From NCBI GenBank assembly GCA_964591455.1, contig CAZQDZ010000003.1, forward strand, positions 129,112-193,111: a stretch of 64,000 nt of DNA, read 5' to 3'. The notes below the pieces were generated by a model. That model was not told the DNA's origin. It saw only the letters and a program-made list of their open reading frames with translations, and ran no database searches. A program made the position numbers and the translations under genes. This stretch comes from RFSX01 sp964591455 (lineage in GTDB: Bacteria; Bacteroidota; Bacteroidia; Chitinophagales; Saprospiraceae). Positions 9,449-17,637 of this stretch are shown in pieces; position 1 is the first letter of the stretch; each line of letters starts with the position of its first letter.

Positions 9449-10174
9449 TCAGAAATTTAGATAAAGGTCTTTAGTGAGATTGATATATTCTTGAGTATAT
9501 AAAGCTTGTTTACCTTCTACCCTTCTTATAGATAAGTCAAAGTGTTGAATTTGTCTTGGTATTGATTTGGTTGCGTGGAATATTAACCTAGATACAGGAC
9601 TTCCAACTTTTCCCTTTATATGCAAAATGCGTCTTAATGATAAGTTTGATTCATTTATAAGGTTAAGTATTTCTTCTTTCATTGATTGAGGATAGATACA
9701 ATAGAACTGACCATTAGGCGATAGCATTTTATCAGAGCAATGAATTAAATCTTCAGCTGATAATCGAATTTGATGTTTGGCAATATGTTTTCTACTACTT
9801 AACTCTGTAGCTTTTCCTTCAAGAAAGAAAGGTGGATTGGACACGATAGTGTCATATTTGTTCTTGTTCTTGATTGTAAACTCTTGTATCGAAATGTGGA
9901 TAAATTCTATCTTACTAGAATCATTAAGTACTAGATTTTGATTAGCCTCTTTTATAGATTCAGCATCTATGTCTAGACCAGTAATTTCGCAATTAGGCGC
10001 TTTATGTCTGGCAATAAAAGCAAGCACACCACCTGCTGTACCTACGTCTAAGAGTTTTTTTGTTTGTGAATAGTCTACCCATGCTCCTAGCAATACACCA
10101 TCAGTATTAATTTTGAACGCAGTAGTTTCATTTAAAAGTTTGAAGGTCTTAAATGAAAATAAATTACCCTTCAC
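9449..10174 (-). CDS. trmN6: tRNA1(Val) (adenine(37)-N6)-methyltransferase
   Basis: 241-residue class I SAM-dependent methyltransferase of the YfiC/TrmN6 family, which makes m6A37 in tRNA1(Val). Seen: FKTDGVLLGAW-like N-terminus (FKINTDGVLLGAWVDY), SAM motif I LLDVGTAGGVLAF, acidic motif II ITGLDIDAESI, and the base-flipping catalytic motif VSNPPFF followed by the family-specific RKHIAKHQ. Starts at GTG (10172-10174). It faces the S8 gene tail to tail. Length and motifs are standard. Confidence 0.88.
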   Translation of the reverse strand: MKGNLFSFKTFKLLNETTAFKINTDGVLLGAWVDYSQTKKLLDVGTAGGVLAFIARHKAPNCEITGLDIDAESIKEANQNLVLNDSSKIEFIHISIQEFTIKNKNKYDTIVSNPPFFLEGKATELSSRKHIAKHQIRLSAEDLIHCSDKMLSPNGQFYCIYPQSMKEEILNLINESNLSLRRILHIKGKVGSPVSRLIFHATKSIPRQIQHFDLSIRRVEGKQALYTQEYINLTKDLYLNF

Positions 10175-10213
10175 GCGATAACAGTCTTCTAACTAGAATA
10201 TAGTCAAGTTAAT

Positions 10214-11554
10214 CTATTGTATATTGATATCATCTACTCTGAAAGTCGTCGTGTTTTGCGCTGCACTTCCCACATACCTGAATGCAATATGGATGTCATC
10301 TCCAAACCCAGTCAAATCAATTTCTCCAGATTGTAGCCAGTTATGATCACCTGTTCCGCTATTAGCTATTGTAGCATTATCTATTTCTATCCATTCGGCA
10401 TTGCGTATACCTCCCCCATCAAAATTATTAGAATATAGAACGGTAAGTCCATCATGGAAAAAGAAGGCATTTGCAGTGCTAAAGCTTAATGAACTCCGCT
10501 CTGCGGTATTTATCGATGGACTGATGAGCCAGGCTTCTGTAACTTCAGAATCATCGTTGAATGCTGATAATTGAGCATAACCATTGCCATCAAATTCTCT
10601 TTTTTGCCATACTCTAGTGCCTTCCAATGGGACATTAATCCATCCTCCTAAATCTAAATCATCCCTGTCATTCTGTTCATCAAACGAAGTATTGAAAATA
10701 GGATCATCAGATCCTGTACCAGTACTTGGGCCACTACCACCATCACATCTCTCCATGACCATGTCTACATCAGTAGTATTTCTGATTAGAAGTTGGTAAT
10801 CATCATTAAACCTTCCTAAAACACCTACTATAGAGCCATTATCATTTGGGGTAAGTTGGTCTGCAAAATCTGCAAAACCACTTGTTCTCAAAATAATCTC
10901 ATTTTCACTACAGTCCTCTATGAAGTGATTGACAGCAGTCAAAGTAGACGACTCAGCATACGGCGTGGATTGGGATCCATTTACAAATTGAACATCTTCT
11001 AGACTGATTAACGTATTAAGTAAGTCATCTGAGATTCTATCTATTGTGATACTAGTCGGTGTAGGCTGCCCTACGTTTTCTCCTCTTGTAATTACGGTTG
11101 GGATAAGTTCTGCAGGTATTCTTGCCATAGAACCACCCACTGGCGCAAACCCGATTTGGGGTAGGCCTGCAAAGTCGCCTAGCCAAATATCCTGCAAGTG
11201 AATGAACACCTCTCTCCCTACGAAATATCTATTCCATAACTCTACATCATCTAAGATGATGGTTATTCCAAAACTTCCGTCTTGCACCACTAATGACTTA
11301 AAGAAATTTCCTGATTGATCATCAGCAGCGACCACGCCTCTAATGTATTGGTCAAGGTTAACCTGATGGAATTCCTCTTCTGGTTCTCTCAGTGACAGCA
11401 TCTCTTCTATGCTAATTATTTGATCAGCGCTAATATTTATCTCTTCTTCAGTAGGAAATGGGGGCTCATCAAACTCTCTGTCAACACAACTACTTATACC
11501 AATTAAGATTAGGATAGTAAACAAAGCAAGATGAAAATTATTTTTGCAGAACAT
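10214..11554 (-). CDS. DUF5689 lipoprotein with choice-of-anchor J-like C-terminal domain
   Basis: 446 residues. The N-terminus is a lipoprotein signal (LILIGISSC), so it should be a lipid-anchored outer-membrane or surface protein. Residues about 40-260 match DUF5689, an OB-fold-like domain of Bacteroidota (YIRGVVAADDQSGNFFKSLVVQD, GLPQIGFAPVGG). Residues about 285-446 look like a choice-of-anchor J jelly-roll (WLISPSIN, SFSTANAFF, IHIAFRYVG, FRVDDINI). It starts 30 bases after the TonB-dependent receptor and is probably cotranscribed, which suggests it is the surface partner of that receptor, in the way SusD proteins partner SusC. It is not a SusD family member. Confidence 0.8.
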   Translation of the reverse strand: MFCKNNFHLALFTILILIGISSCVDREFDEPPFPTEEEINISADQIISIEEMLSLREPEEEFHQVNLDQYIRGVVAADDQSGNFFKSLVVQDGSFGITIILDDVELWNRYFVGREVFIHLQDIWLGDFAGLPQIGFAPVGGSMARIPAELIPTVITRGENVGQPTPTSITIDRISDDLLNTLISLEDVQFVNGSQSTPYAESSTLTAVNHFIEDCSENEIILRTSGFADFADQLTPNDNGSIVGVLGRFNDDYQLLIRNTTDVDMVMERCDGGSGPSTGTGSDDPIFNTSFDEQNDRDDLDLGGWINVPLEGTRVWQKREFDGNGYAQLSAFNDDSEVTEAWLISPSINTAERSSLSFSTANAFFFHDGLTVLYSNNFDGGGIRNAEWIEIDNATIANSGTGDHNWLQSGEIDLTGFGDDIHIAFRYVGSAAQNTTTFRVDDINIQ

Positions 11555-11584
11555 AGTTAAATATAATTTAGTATTAAGTAGTTG

Positions 11585-14386
11585 TTAGAATGACAAAGTA
11601 ATGCCAGCTCTATAAGTTAATCCAAATGCATAAAAATATCTTGGGGCCCACCTCTGTGTATCAAGACCCTCCAAGTCAAATCTGAACTGTTCGAAACCTC
11701 CAGTGACAATATCTCTAGAGTTCAATAAATTTTCAACTGTTGCATTAGCTGCAAGGGAGTAATCACCAATCTTCCAAGATTTTCTAGCAAAGATATCCAC
11801 CTTGAAAAATGAATCAAACTTTTCCTGCTCTACTATGCTTGTCAATAAATCATCACTAGGAAGTCCCTCGTATTCAGGTGTATCTGTTACATTAATAATA
11901 GCCTGTGTCAGTTCCTCTGTACGACGAACCGGATTAGCTTCGATATAGATGTCATCAAAGTAACTCGCTGTCAAAGAGACTGACCAGAAATTTGGATTCT
12001 GATACCTTAATTCCATCGTATTTGCTATTTGCGGAATGCCGGATATATTGAAATTATTTAGATAGGATTGTGATAACCTATCATAGTTTATAGGTACGCC
12101 ACTATTATCTATTGTAATCGCTAAGTCTTGTCTGGAGTCAAAATAATATTCTCCTAAGGCTAAGGCATATTTTAATTCTAAAGTCTTAGTCAACTTATAA
12201 TCTAAACCTAATTCTAATCCATAATTTACCTTATCTATACCTGAGGTGATCAAATTACCAAAGGCACTAATGACATTGTCGATACTTTGTAGAAAGAATG
12301 AATTGGATCTGATCTCATCCTTGGATTTTATATAGAAGCCTGTCAGACGAGCATTAAGCTTTGGATGTCTCAAGACATACCCTAGCTCTCCGCCATATAT
12401 TTTTTCAGTAGTTAAGTTTTGGACGATGCTATTACGTGTAATTGGTGACTCAAAAGCGTTTCTTGCAAACGGCGCTCTAGAAGTATATCTCGCATTGGCG
12501 TATACATAGTTTCTTCCATTTATCTTAAAGGTCCCTCCTAGATTGGCTGACCCATGCAGAAATTTAGTTACATCTGATCTTCCTAGTGAGTGGAGTCCTG
12601 GACCTGAACCAGGAAATTTCCCATTCTCCACATTGCCGAATCTAGAAAATGAGGTCTGAGCTATCATTGTACTCAGTGACACATCAAATCGCGAGAACGA
12701 AAGATCAATGGTATTCCAGGCATTAATATTTAAGATGTCTATATTATAATCATATCCAAATCTGTCACCCTCAGTAAGTAACCTATTTGGATTAGCTAAA
12801 TCGTTCTGAATAAAATTGACATCAGATGATTCCCGTAATGCAAAACCATCTATGTCTAAGTAGAAGGAGCCACCTAGCAAGTCATCCAATACTTTGAAGT
12901 TATGATTTCTATCATACTGAACGGTAGCGCCACTATTCGTAATAATATTTGCTGCCCATTGGTGAATAATGTTTGTATTAATTATAGCTTTTGTATTGTC
13001 GAATCTTTGTTCCTCAATTACATAAGCAGATATATTTTCTACGGTAGTTTGAGATGGGTCACCATTCCTTATAGGATAGAGTCGTTCACGATTGATATTA
13101 TATAGTTCCTCCCAATCTAGCTGGCTTACGTTAGGATCCGAAAATTGATTCGTGAGTGCTTCTAAATCTTCACTAGAAATCAAGTCTTGGTTGTCATATG
13201 GCAGGTTACCATAGTAGTCAGGTCTTGGGTCAGCAGCCTCTAACCATCCTAGTCTTGTAGAACCAAACTTTCCAGTCTGGAATGCGGCTGAGGTAGATAT
13301 TGTGGTCAAATCTGTAGGCGAGTAATCATGTGTAAGGATGAATACTGGCTGATGACTTCTATACTCTCTTGAGTTTCTAACTTCACCATTCTGATAACCC
13401 CAATTGGGATTATAGAAATTATTGTCTAACAAATCATAGACTACTTGAGTAGATCCTCCTGCTCTTCCTCTGACTGTGGGTGAAGCAAATGCTAGAAGAT
13501 TTAGACTGTGCCTATTATTTATCCTTTTATCTATAGAAGCGAAATAAGCATATCCATCATAGTAGGTGCCTTCTATAAATCCTCCACTTCCCCATCTTCT
13601 AGATACAGTAAACGCGTATGACCATCCATTATCTTGTACGCCACTATTATGAGACAGCATAGTTCTGTACTGATAAGTTCTATTACTTACATCTGCAGTG
13701 AATCTTGTGCCAGCCCTTTTGGATGTAGCTCTTAAATCTATGTCTTGTGTACCAGAGAATCCACCAGGAGAAAAATCGGTAGAATTGAAGCCATGTTGTG
13801 AATTCCTAGTTCTAAAGGCATCATTCAATCCACCCCATAAACTCCAGAAAAACCTACCGTCACTTAGATTGTTGAATGGAACGCCGTTAAGATGTATGGA
13901 AGAATGATTCTGATTCAGACCGCGTGCATTAAATCTGGTCACCCCAAAATTAAAACCGGCCACAGAACCAAAAGGGTCCCAAGCAGCAGAGAGCAGGCTA
14001 GATACCTGAAGATCCGTGCCATTTGCTTCTAACTCATTATTATCTATAACAAACCTGTCGTCTACTTCCAAGCTTTCATCACCATCCAGAAAGATAATCC
14101 CTAATTCTATATTACTCTCCCCGGATAACGATACTGTCAATTCAAAGGCTTGAAAACCTTCAGCAGAAATAGATAGATTACCACTAATCTCATCTGCAGG
14201 TATCGGAATCACAAAATCACCTGAACGATTGGTGAAGTACGAATTACCAAATGCGTTAATTTCAGCTTTATGAATGGGAAATGAGGTCTCGGAATCCATT
14301 ACTTTGCCTCTAATTTCCTTGGCTTGAATCTGAAGAACATTAATAAAAACAAAAAATATTAATGTAAGAAACGATTGTATAGGCAT
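11585..14386 (-). CDS. TonB-dependent outer-membrane receptor with carboxypeptidase regulatory-like domain
   Basis: 933 residues. Signal peptide (ends about LQIQA), then a carboxypeptidase-regulatory-like beta domain (residues ~24-105: IRGKVMDSETSFPIHKAEI), a plug domain (FNARGLNQNHSSIHLNGVPFNN), and a long 22-stranded-type barrel rich in aromatic and Asn residues that ends in Phe (RAGITLSF), as outer-membrane barrels do. TonB-dependent receptors import bound substrates using energy from TonB-ExbBD. The substrate cannot be read from sequence. The downstream DUF5689 lipoprotein and the divergent exported EEP enzyme 52 bases away suggest a nucleic-acid- or phosphate-related substrate. Confidence 0.9.
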   Translation of the reverse strand: MPIQSFLTLIFFVFINVLQIQAKEIRGKVMDSETSFPIHKAEINAFGNSYFTNRSGDFVIPIPADEISGNLSISAEGFQAFELTVSLSGESNIELGIIFLDGDESLEVDDRFVIDNNELEANGTDLQVSSLLSAAWDPFGSVAGFNFGVTRFNARGLNQNHSSIHLNGVPFNNLSDGRFFWSLWGGLNDAFRTRNSQHGFNSTDFSPGGFSGTQDIDLRATSKRAGTRFTADVSNRTYQYRTMLSHNSGVQDNGWSYAFTVSRRWGSGGFIEGTYYDGYAYFASIDKRINNRHSLNLLAFASPTVRGRAGGSTQVVYDLLDNNFYNPNWGYQNGEVRNSREYRSHQPVFILTHDYSPTDLTTISTSAAFQTGKFGSTRLGWLEAADPRPDYYGNLPYDNQDLISSEDLEALTNQFSDPNVSQLDWEELYNINRERLYPIRNGDPSQTTVENISAYVIEEQRFDNTKAIINTNIIHQWAANIITNSGATVQYDRNHNFKVLDDLLGGSFYLDIDGFALRESSDVNFIQNDLANPNRLLTEGDRFGYDYNIDILNINAWNTIDLSFSRFDVSLSTMIAQTSFSRFGNVENGKFPGSGPGLHSLGRSDVTKFLHGSANLGGTFKINGRNYVYANARYTSRAPFARNAFESPITRNSIVQNLTTEKIYGGELGYVLRHPKLNARLTGFYIKSKDEIRSNSFFLQSIDNVISAFGNLITSGIDKVNYGLELGLDYKLTKTLELKYALALGEYYFDSRQDLAITIDNSGVPINYDRLSQSYLNNFNISGIPQIANTMELRYQNPNFWSVSLTASYFDDIYIEANPVRRTEELTQAIINVTDTPEYEGLPSDDLLTSIVEQEKFDSFFKVDIFARKSWKIGDYSLAANATVENLLNSRDIVTGGFEQFRFDLEGLDTQRWAPRYFYAFGLTYRAGITLSF

Positions 14387-14438
14387 ACTGAATTTATATA
14401 TTGCTAATTTACTTCAAATTCGTTTCTTTAATATAAAA

Positions 14439-15512
14439 TTGTCTCCATTGTATAATAAATTATTAACTATTTTCTTCTTTCTAGAATTGTTCAAATTGAG
14501 CTCCACTTTCTCTATTAATTTGAATGCGCAACAGGAAGAATATAAGCCTTATGCAGTGGGATTTTACAATATGGAAAATCTATTTGATACAGTAGATGAC
14601 CCTTTTGTCAGAGATGAGGAGTTCTTGCCTGATGGACAGAAAGCATGGACGAATGAGAAGTATAATCACAAAATTGCCAGCATGGCTTCAGTAGTATCAC
14701 AAGTAGGCAAGAGTATGTGCCAAGATGGCTTATCCTTACTAGGTGTCTCTGAAATAGAGAATGCTTCTGTGCTCCAAGACCTTATAACCCACCCTCTATT
14801 ATCTGCTAGGAACTATGATTACCTTCATATTGATTCCAAAGATAGAAGAGGGATAGACGTCGCATTGATTTATGATAAGGATGTATTTGAACCTCAAAGT
14901 GTAAAGAACTTCTTTGTAGATTTATCCAAAGAAGGTGAAGAGAGTACGAGAATTACCCGTGACGTACTCCTATTTGAAGGTCACTTGGATGGAGAGCACA
15001 TTTATATCACCGTAAACCATTGGCCTTCAAGAAGTGGCGGAGAGAAACGAAGTGAGTATGGTAGAATGAGGGCAGCAGAGGTGAATAGATATATCCTTGA
15101 CTCTCTTCAAATCTCAAATCCAAATACCAGAATGATTGTTATGGGTGATCTGAATGATAACCCTGATAATTCCAGTGTAACAAAGATATTAAGAGCGGAG
15201 AAAAAAATGAAAAAGGTAGACCATACTGAGATGTATAATCCTATGCAGTCTCTGTACGATAGCGGTTTCGGTAGTAATGCATGGAGAGATAGGTGGAGCT
15301 TATTTGACCAAATAATCGTAAGTCCAGGATTACTTTATAATAATGATAAGGGTTTGTTCTACCACAAAGCACAAATTTTCAAAAAAGATTTTTTACTCCA
15401 GAAAAAGGGACAGTATAAAGGATATCCTTTCAGGACTTTTGATGGAGATGTCTATCAAGGGGGCTATAGTGATCACCTTCCAGTCTGTATATATTTGCTT
15501 AAACAAGCTTAG
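14439..15512 (+). CDS. Exported endonuclease/exonuclease/phosphatase (EEP, DNase I-like) family protein
   Basis: 357 residues with no ATG near the start; TTG 14439 gives a good signal peptide (KLLTIFFFLELFKLSSTFS..LNAQ). EEP motifs are complete: FYNMENLFD (metal-binding Glu), SEIEN, RRGIDVALIYD, NHWPSRSGG, MGDLNDNPDNSS (catalytic Asp/Asn) and SDHLPVCIYL (catalytic His at the end). The fold covers DNase I-like nucleases and phosphodiesterases or phosphatases, so the exact substrate is open. Because it is exported and divergent from the TonB-dependent receptor, I infer it processes nucleic acids or phosphoesters outside the cytoplasm. The gene ends 3 bases before the helicase gene. Confidence 0.82.
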   Translation: MSPLYNKLLTIFFFLELFKLSSTFSINLNAQQEEYKPYAVGFYNMENLFDTVDDPFVRDEEFLPDGQKAWTNEKYNHKIASMASVVSQVGKSMCQDGLSLLGVSEIENASVLQDLITHPLLSARNYDYLHIDSKDRRGIDVALIYDKDVFEPQSVKNFFVDLSKEGEESTRITRDVLLFEGHLDGEHIYITVNHWPSRSGGEKRSEYGRMRAAEVNRYILDSLQISNPNTRMIVMGDLNDNPDNSSVTKILRAEKKMKKVDHTEMYNPMQSLYDSGFGSNAWRDRWSLFDQIIVSPGLLYNNDKGLFYHKAQIFKKDFLLQKKGQYKGYPFRTFDGDVYQGGYSDHLPVCIYLLKQA

Positions 15513-15515
15513 AGA

Positions 15516-16814
15516 TTGAAAGGCAAATTACCTGTAAAAATTAATGATGAGTTTAATGCCATCCTTGATCTAGTGGAGCATCAAGATGAGCACTTGTTCA
15601 TTACGGGTAGAGCAGGTACTGGTAAGTCTACCCTGCTCAGTGTTCTGAAGAAAACAACAAAAAAAAATAGCGCAGTAGTCGCACCAACAGGAATCGCTGC
15701 TCTAAATATAGGAGGTCAGACTATCCACTCCTTTTTTCGATTTCCTCCAAAAATGATAGATCCACAAGAACTAACTAAACGCAAGAATCATAGATTCTAC
15801 AAGAAGTTACAGTTACTTATAATAGATGAAATATCGATGGTAAGGGCGGATATGATGGATTGCATCGATATTTTCTTGAGAGCAAACAGGGAGGATGCAA
15901 GACCATTTGGAGGCGTCCAGTTAGTTGTGTTCGGGGATTTATTCCAATTGCCACCAGTTGTTTCTAGTAGCTTCGAGAGACAATTCTTGAGAGAAAAATA
16001 TGGTAGTCCTTATTTCTTCGCAGCGCATGTTTTTGAAGAAATAAATCTGCGGATGATAGAATTAAGAACGGTCTATAGACAAACCCAGAGACATTTTATC
16101 AATTTGTTGGACAATATAAGAACGAGAAATTTTGACCATGATGATATGATGGAAATTAATGAAAGGCACCAGGTAGATTCTGAGAATGAGGGATTGGCAA
16201 TCACCTTGTGCAGTACCAATTCCACTGTTAATTCCATTAATGATAATAAACTCAAAGCAATTCAATCACCTTCTTATGAGTACAGGGGAAAGATATCTGG
16301 AAACTTCAATCCTAAAAACTGTCCAGTAGATCAATTTCTTTTTCTCAAACAAGATGCTCAGGTAATGTTCTTAAAAAACCATCCTGAAGGAGATTATGTA
16401 AATGGAACACTTGGAACAATTGTATCCCTTTCATCTGATTCAATTTCTGTTTCAATTATCAAGGACGGTGAGGTAAAGATTATAGATGTAGAAGAGACAG
16501 AATGGGAAATGCTAAAATATGAGGTAGATGCTGAGAATAAGCAACGATTTAGAACTGCAGTTACAGGCACTTTCACACAATATCCAATCAAATTAGCTTG
16601 GGCGATTACAATCCACAAATCACAAGGCAAAACTTTCGATAATATAATAATCGATTTAGGCTCTGGTGCTTTTGATCATGGACAGACTTATGTAGCATTA
16701 TCCAGGTGTAAGACTTTAGAAGGTATACAACTCAAAAAACCTATTAGGCCTAGAGATATCATGGTAGATGAGGTGATTACTTCCTATTACGAACACAAAA
16801 TTAGACACTGGTAA
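15516..16814 (+). CDS. PIF1-like AAA ATPase / DNA helicase
   Basis: 432 residues. Walker A GRAGTGKST at residues ~31-39, Walker B LLIIDEISMV, motif III GDLFQLPPV, and C-terminal helicase motifs (AWAITIHKSQGKTFDNIIID and YVALSRCK) mark a superfamily 1B PIF1/RecD2-like helicase, a cytoplasmic 5'-3' DNA helicase in known relatives. It is shorter than eukaryotic PIF1 but of normal size for this bacterial family. TTG 15516 is the likely start, three bases after the EEP stop, so translation may be coupled although the two products work in different compartments. Role here (replication, recombination or repair) is unknown. Confidence 0.85.
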   Translation: MKGKLPVKINDEFNAILDLVEHQDEHLFITGRAGTGKSTLLSVLKKTTKKNSAVVAPTGIAALNIGGQTIHSFFRFPPKMIDPQELTKRKNHRFYKKLQLLIIDEISMVRADMMDCIDIFLRANREDARPFGGVQLVVFGDLFQLPPVVSSSFERQFLREKYGSPYFFAAHVFEEINLRMIELRTVYRQTQRHFINLLDNIRTRNFDHDDMMEINERHQVDSENEGLAITLCSTNSTVNSINDNKLKAIQSPSYEYRGKISGNFNPKNCPVDQFLFLKQDAQVMFLKNHPEGDYVNGTLGTIVSLSSDSISVSIIKDGEVKIIDVEETEWEMLKYEVDAENKQRFRTAVTGTFTQYPIKLAWAITIHKSQGKTFDNIIIDLGSGAFDHGQTYVALSRCKTLEGIQLKKPIRPRDIMVDEVITSYYEHKIRHW

Positions 16815-16883
16815 TGATCCTAAACCATTATTTTTTGGTCTTTTAAAGACGACTTTGCTATATTAGTCCAAATAATAAGCAGT

Positions 16884-17024
16884 ATGGGTAAGCGTAGAAA
16901 ATCTAAAAAAAAGCAGCTAGAAGAAATAGCGTCAAAAAAGCAAGAGAAGAAAATCTTCAGTATCATCATAGCAGTAACTCTAATATTGCTAGTGTTGATA
17001 TATATCATCTTTATGACTAGATGA
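16884..17024 (+). CDS. 46-residue peptide: basic N-terminus plus one membrane helix
   Basis: ATG 16884 to TGA 17022-17024. The first ~23 residues are very basic (MGKRRKSKKKQLEEIA..KK) and the remaining ~20 form one hydrophobic helix (IIIAVTLILLVLIYIIFM) ending in TR. This layout suggests a small single-pass inner-membrane protein with a cytosolic, possibly nucleic-acid- or phospholipid-binding tail. It sits alone in the 238-base gap between the helicase gene and miaE, in the same direction, 28 bases before miaE. I do not recognise a family. The main doubt is whether it is translated at all. Confidence 0.5.
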   Translation: MGKRRKSKKKQLEEIASKKQEKKIFSIIIAVTLILLVLIYIIFMTR

Positions 17025-17052
17025 TACTAGTCTACATCTCCTAAGCCAAATT

Positions 17053-17637
17053 ATGAAGTTGAACCTTGATCTTGCTTCCGAAAGCAAGAAGGTATGGCTA
17101 GATGCCGTTTTATCTGATTTTGATAGTTTTCTTCAAGATCATGCCGACTGTGAACGCAAAGCTTCTGCAATGGCCATGAGTTTTGTGGCAAAATATCCAA
17201 ACAGAAAGGAAATTATTCCGGAATTGATAGAAACTGGGATTGAAGAATTAGAACATTTCCAACAAGTCTATCTGTTGATTGCAGAAAGAGGCTTGACTTT
17301 AAATCATAGCATTGGTGAAGATCCTTATGTTAAAGCATTGGTCAAAAAATGCCATTCAGGTCGGTTAGAACGATTCTTAGATAGATTGCTTATAGCCTCT
17401 GTTGTAGAGACTAGAGGGGCTGAGAGATTCCGGTTAGTAGCTGAAAATATTGATTCAGAAAAACTAAGAAAGTTTTACAAGATGCTTTGGATCTCAGAAG
17501 CCAAGCATGGACACATCTTTGTGAAGATGGCACTTAACTATTTTGAAAAGGATCAGGTTTATTCAAGACTTGAATGGTGGGTGAATCAGGAAGCTGAGGT
17601 GTTAGACAATCTTGAAATAAGGTCGGCCCTCCATTGA
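17053..17637 (+). CDS. miaE: tRNA-(ms[2]io[6]A)-hydroxylase
   Basis: 194 residues, the family's normal length. MiaE is a ferritin-like di-iron monooxygenase that hydroxylates the isopentenyl group of ms2i6A37 in tRNAs reading UNN codons. The iron-ligand motifs are present: HADCERKA, EELEHFQQV, VVETRGAERF and SEAKHGHIF. The pathway's first enzyme, MiaA, is encoded at 58.8 kb. The last 52 bases overlap the 3' end of the convergent glycosyltransferase gene. Confidence 0.92.
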   Translation: MKLNLDLASESKKVWLDAVLSDFDSFLQDHADCERKASAMAMSFVAKYPNRKEIIPELIETGIEELEHFQQVYLLIAERGLTLNHSIGEDPYVKALVKKCHSGRLERFLDRLLIASVVETRGAERFRLVAENIDSEKLRKFYKMLWISEAKHGHIFVKMALNYFEKDQVYSRLEWWVNQEAEVLDNLEIRSALH

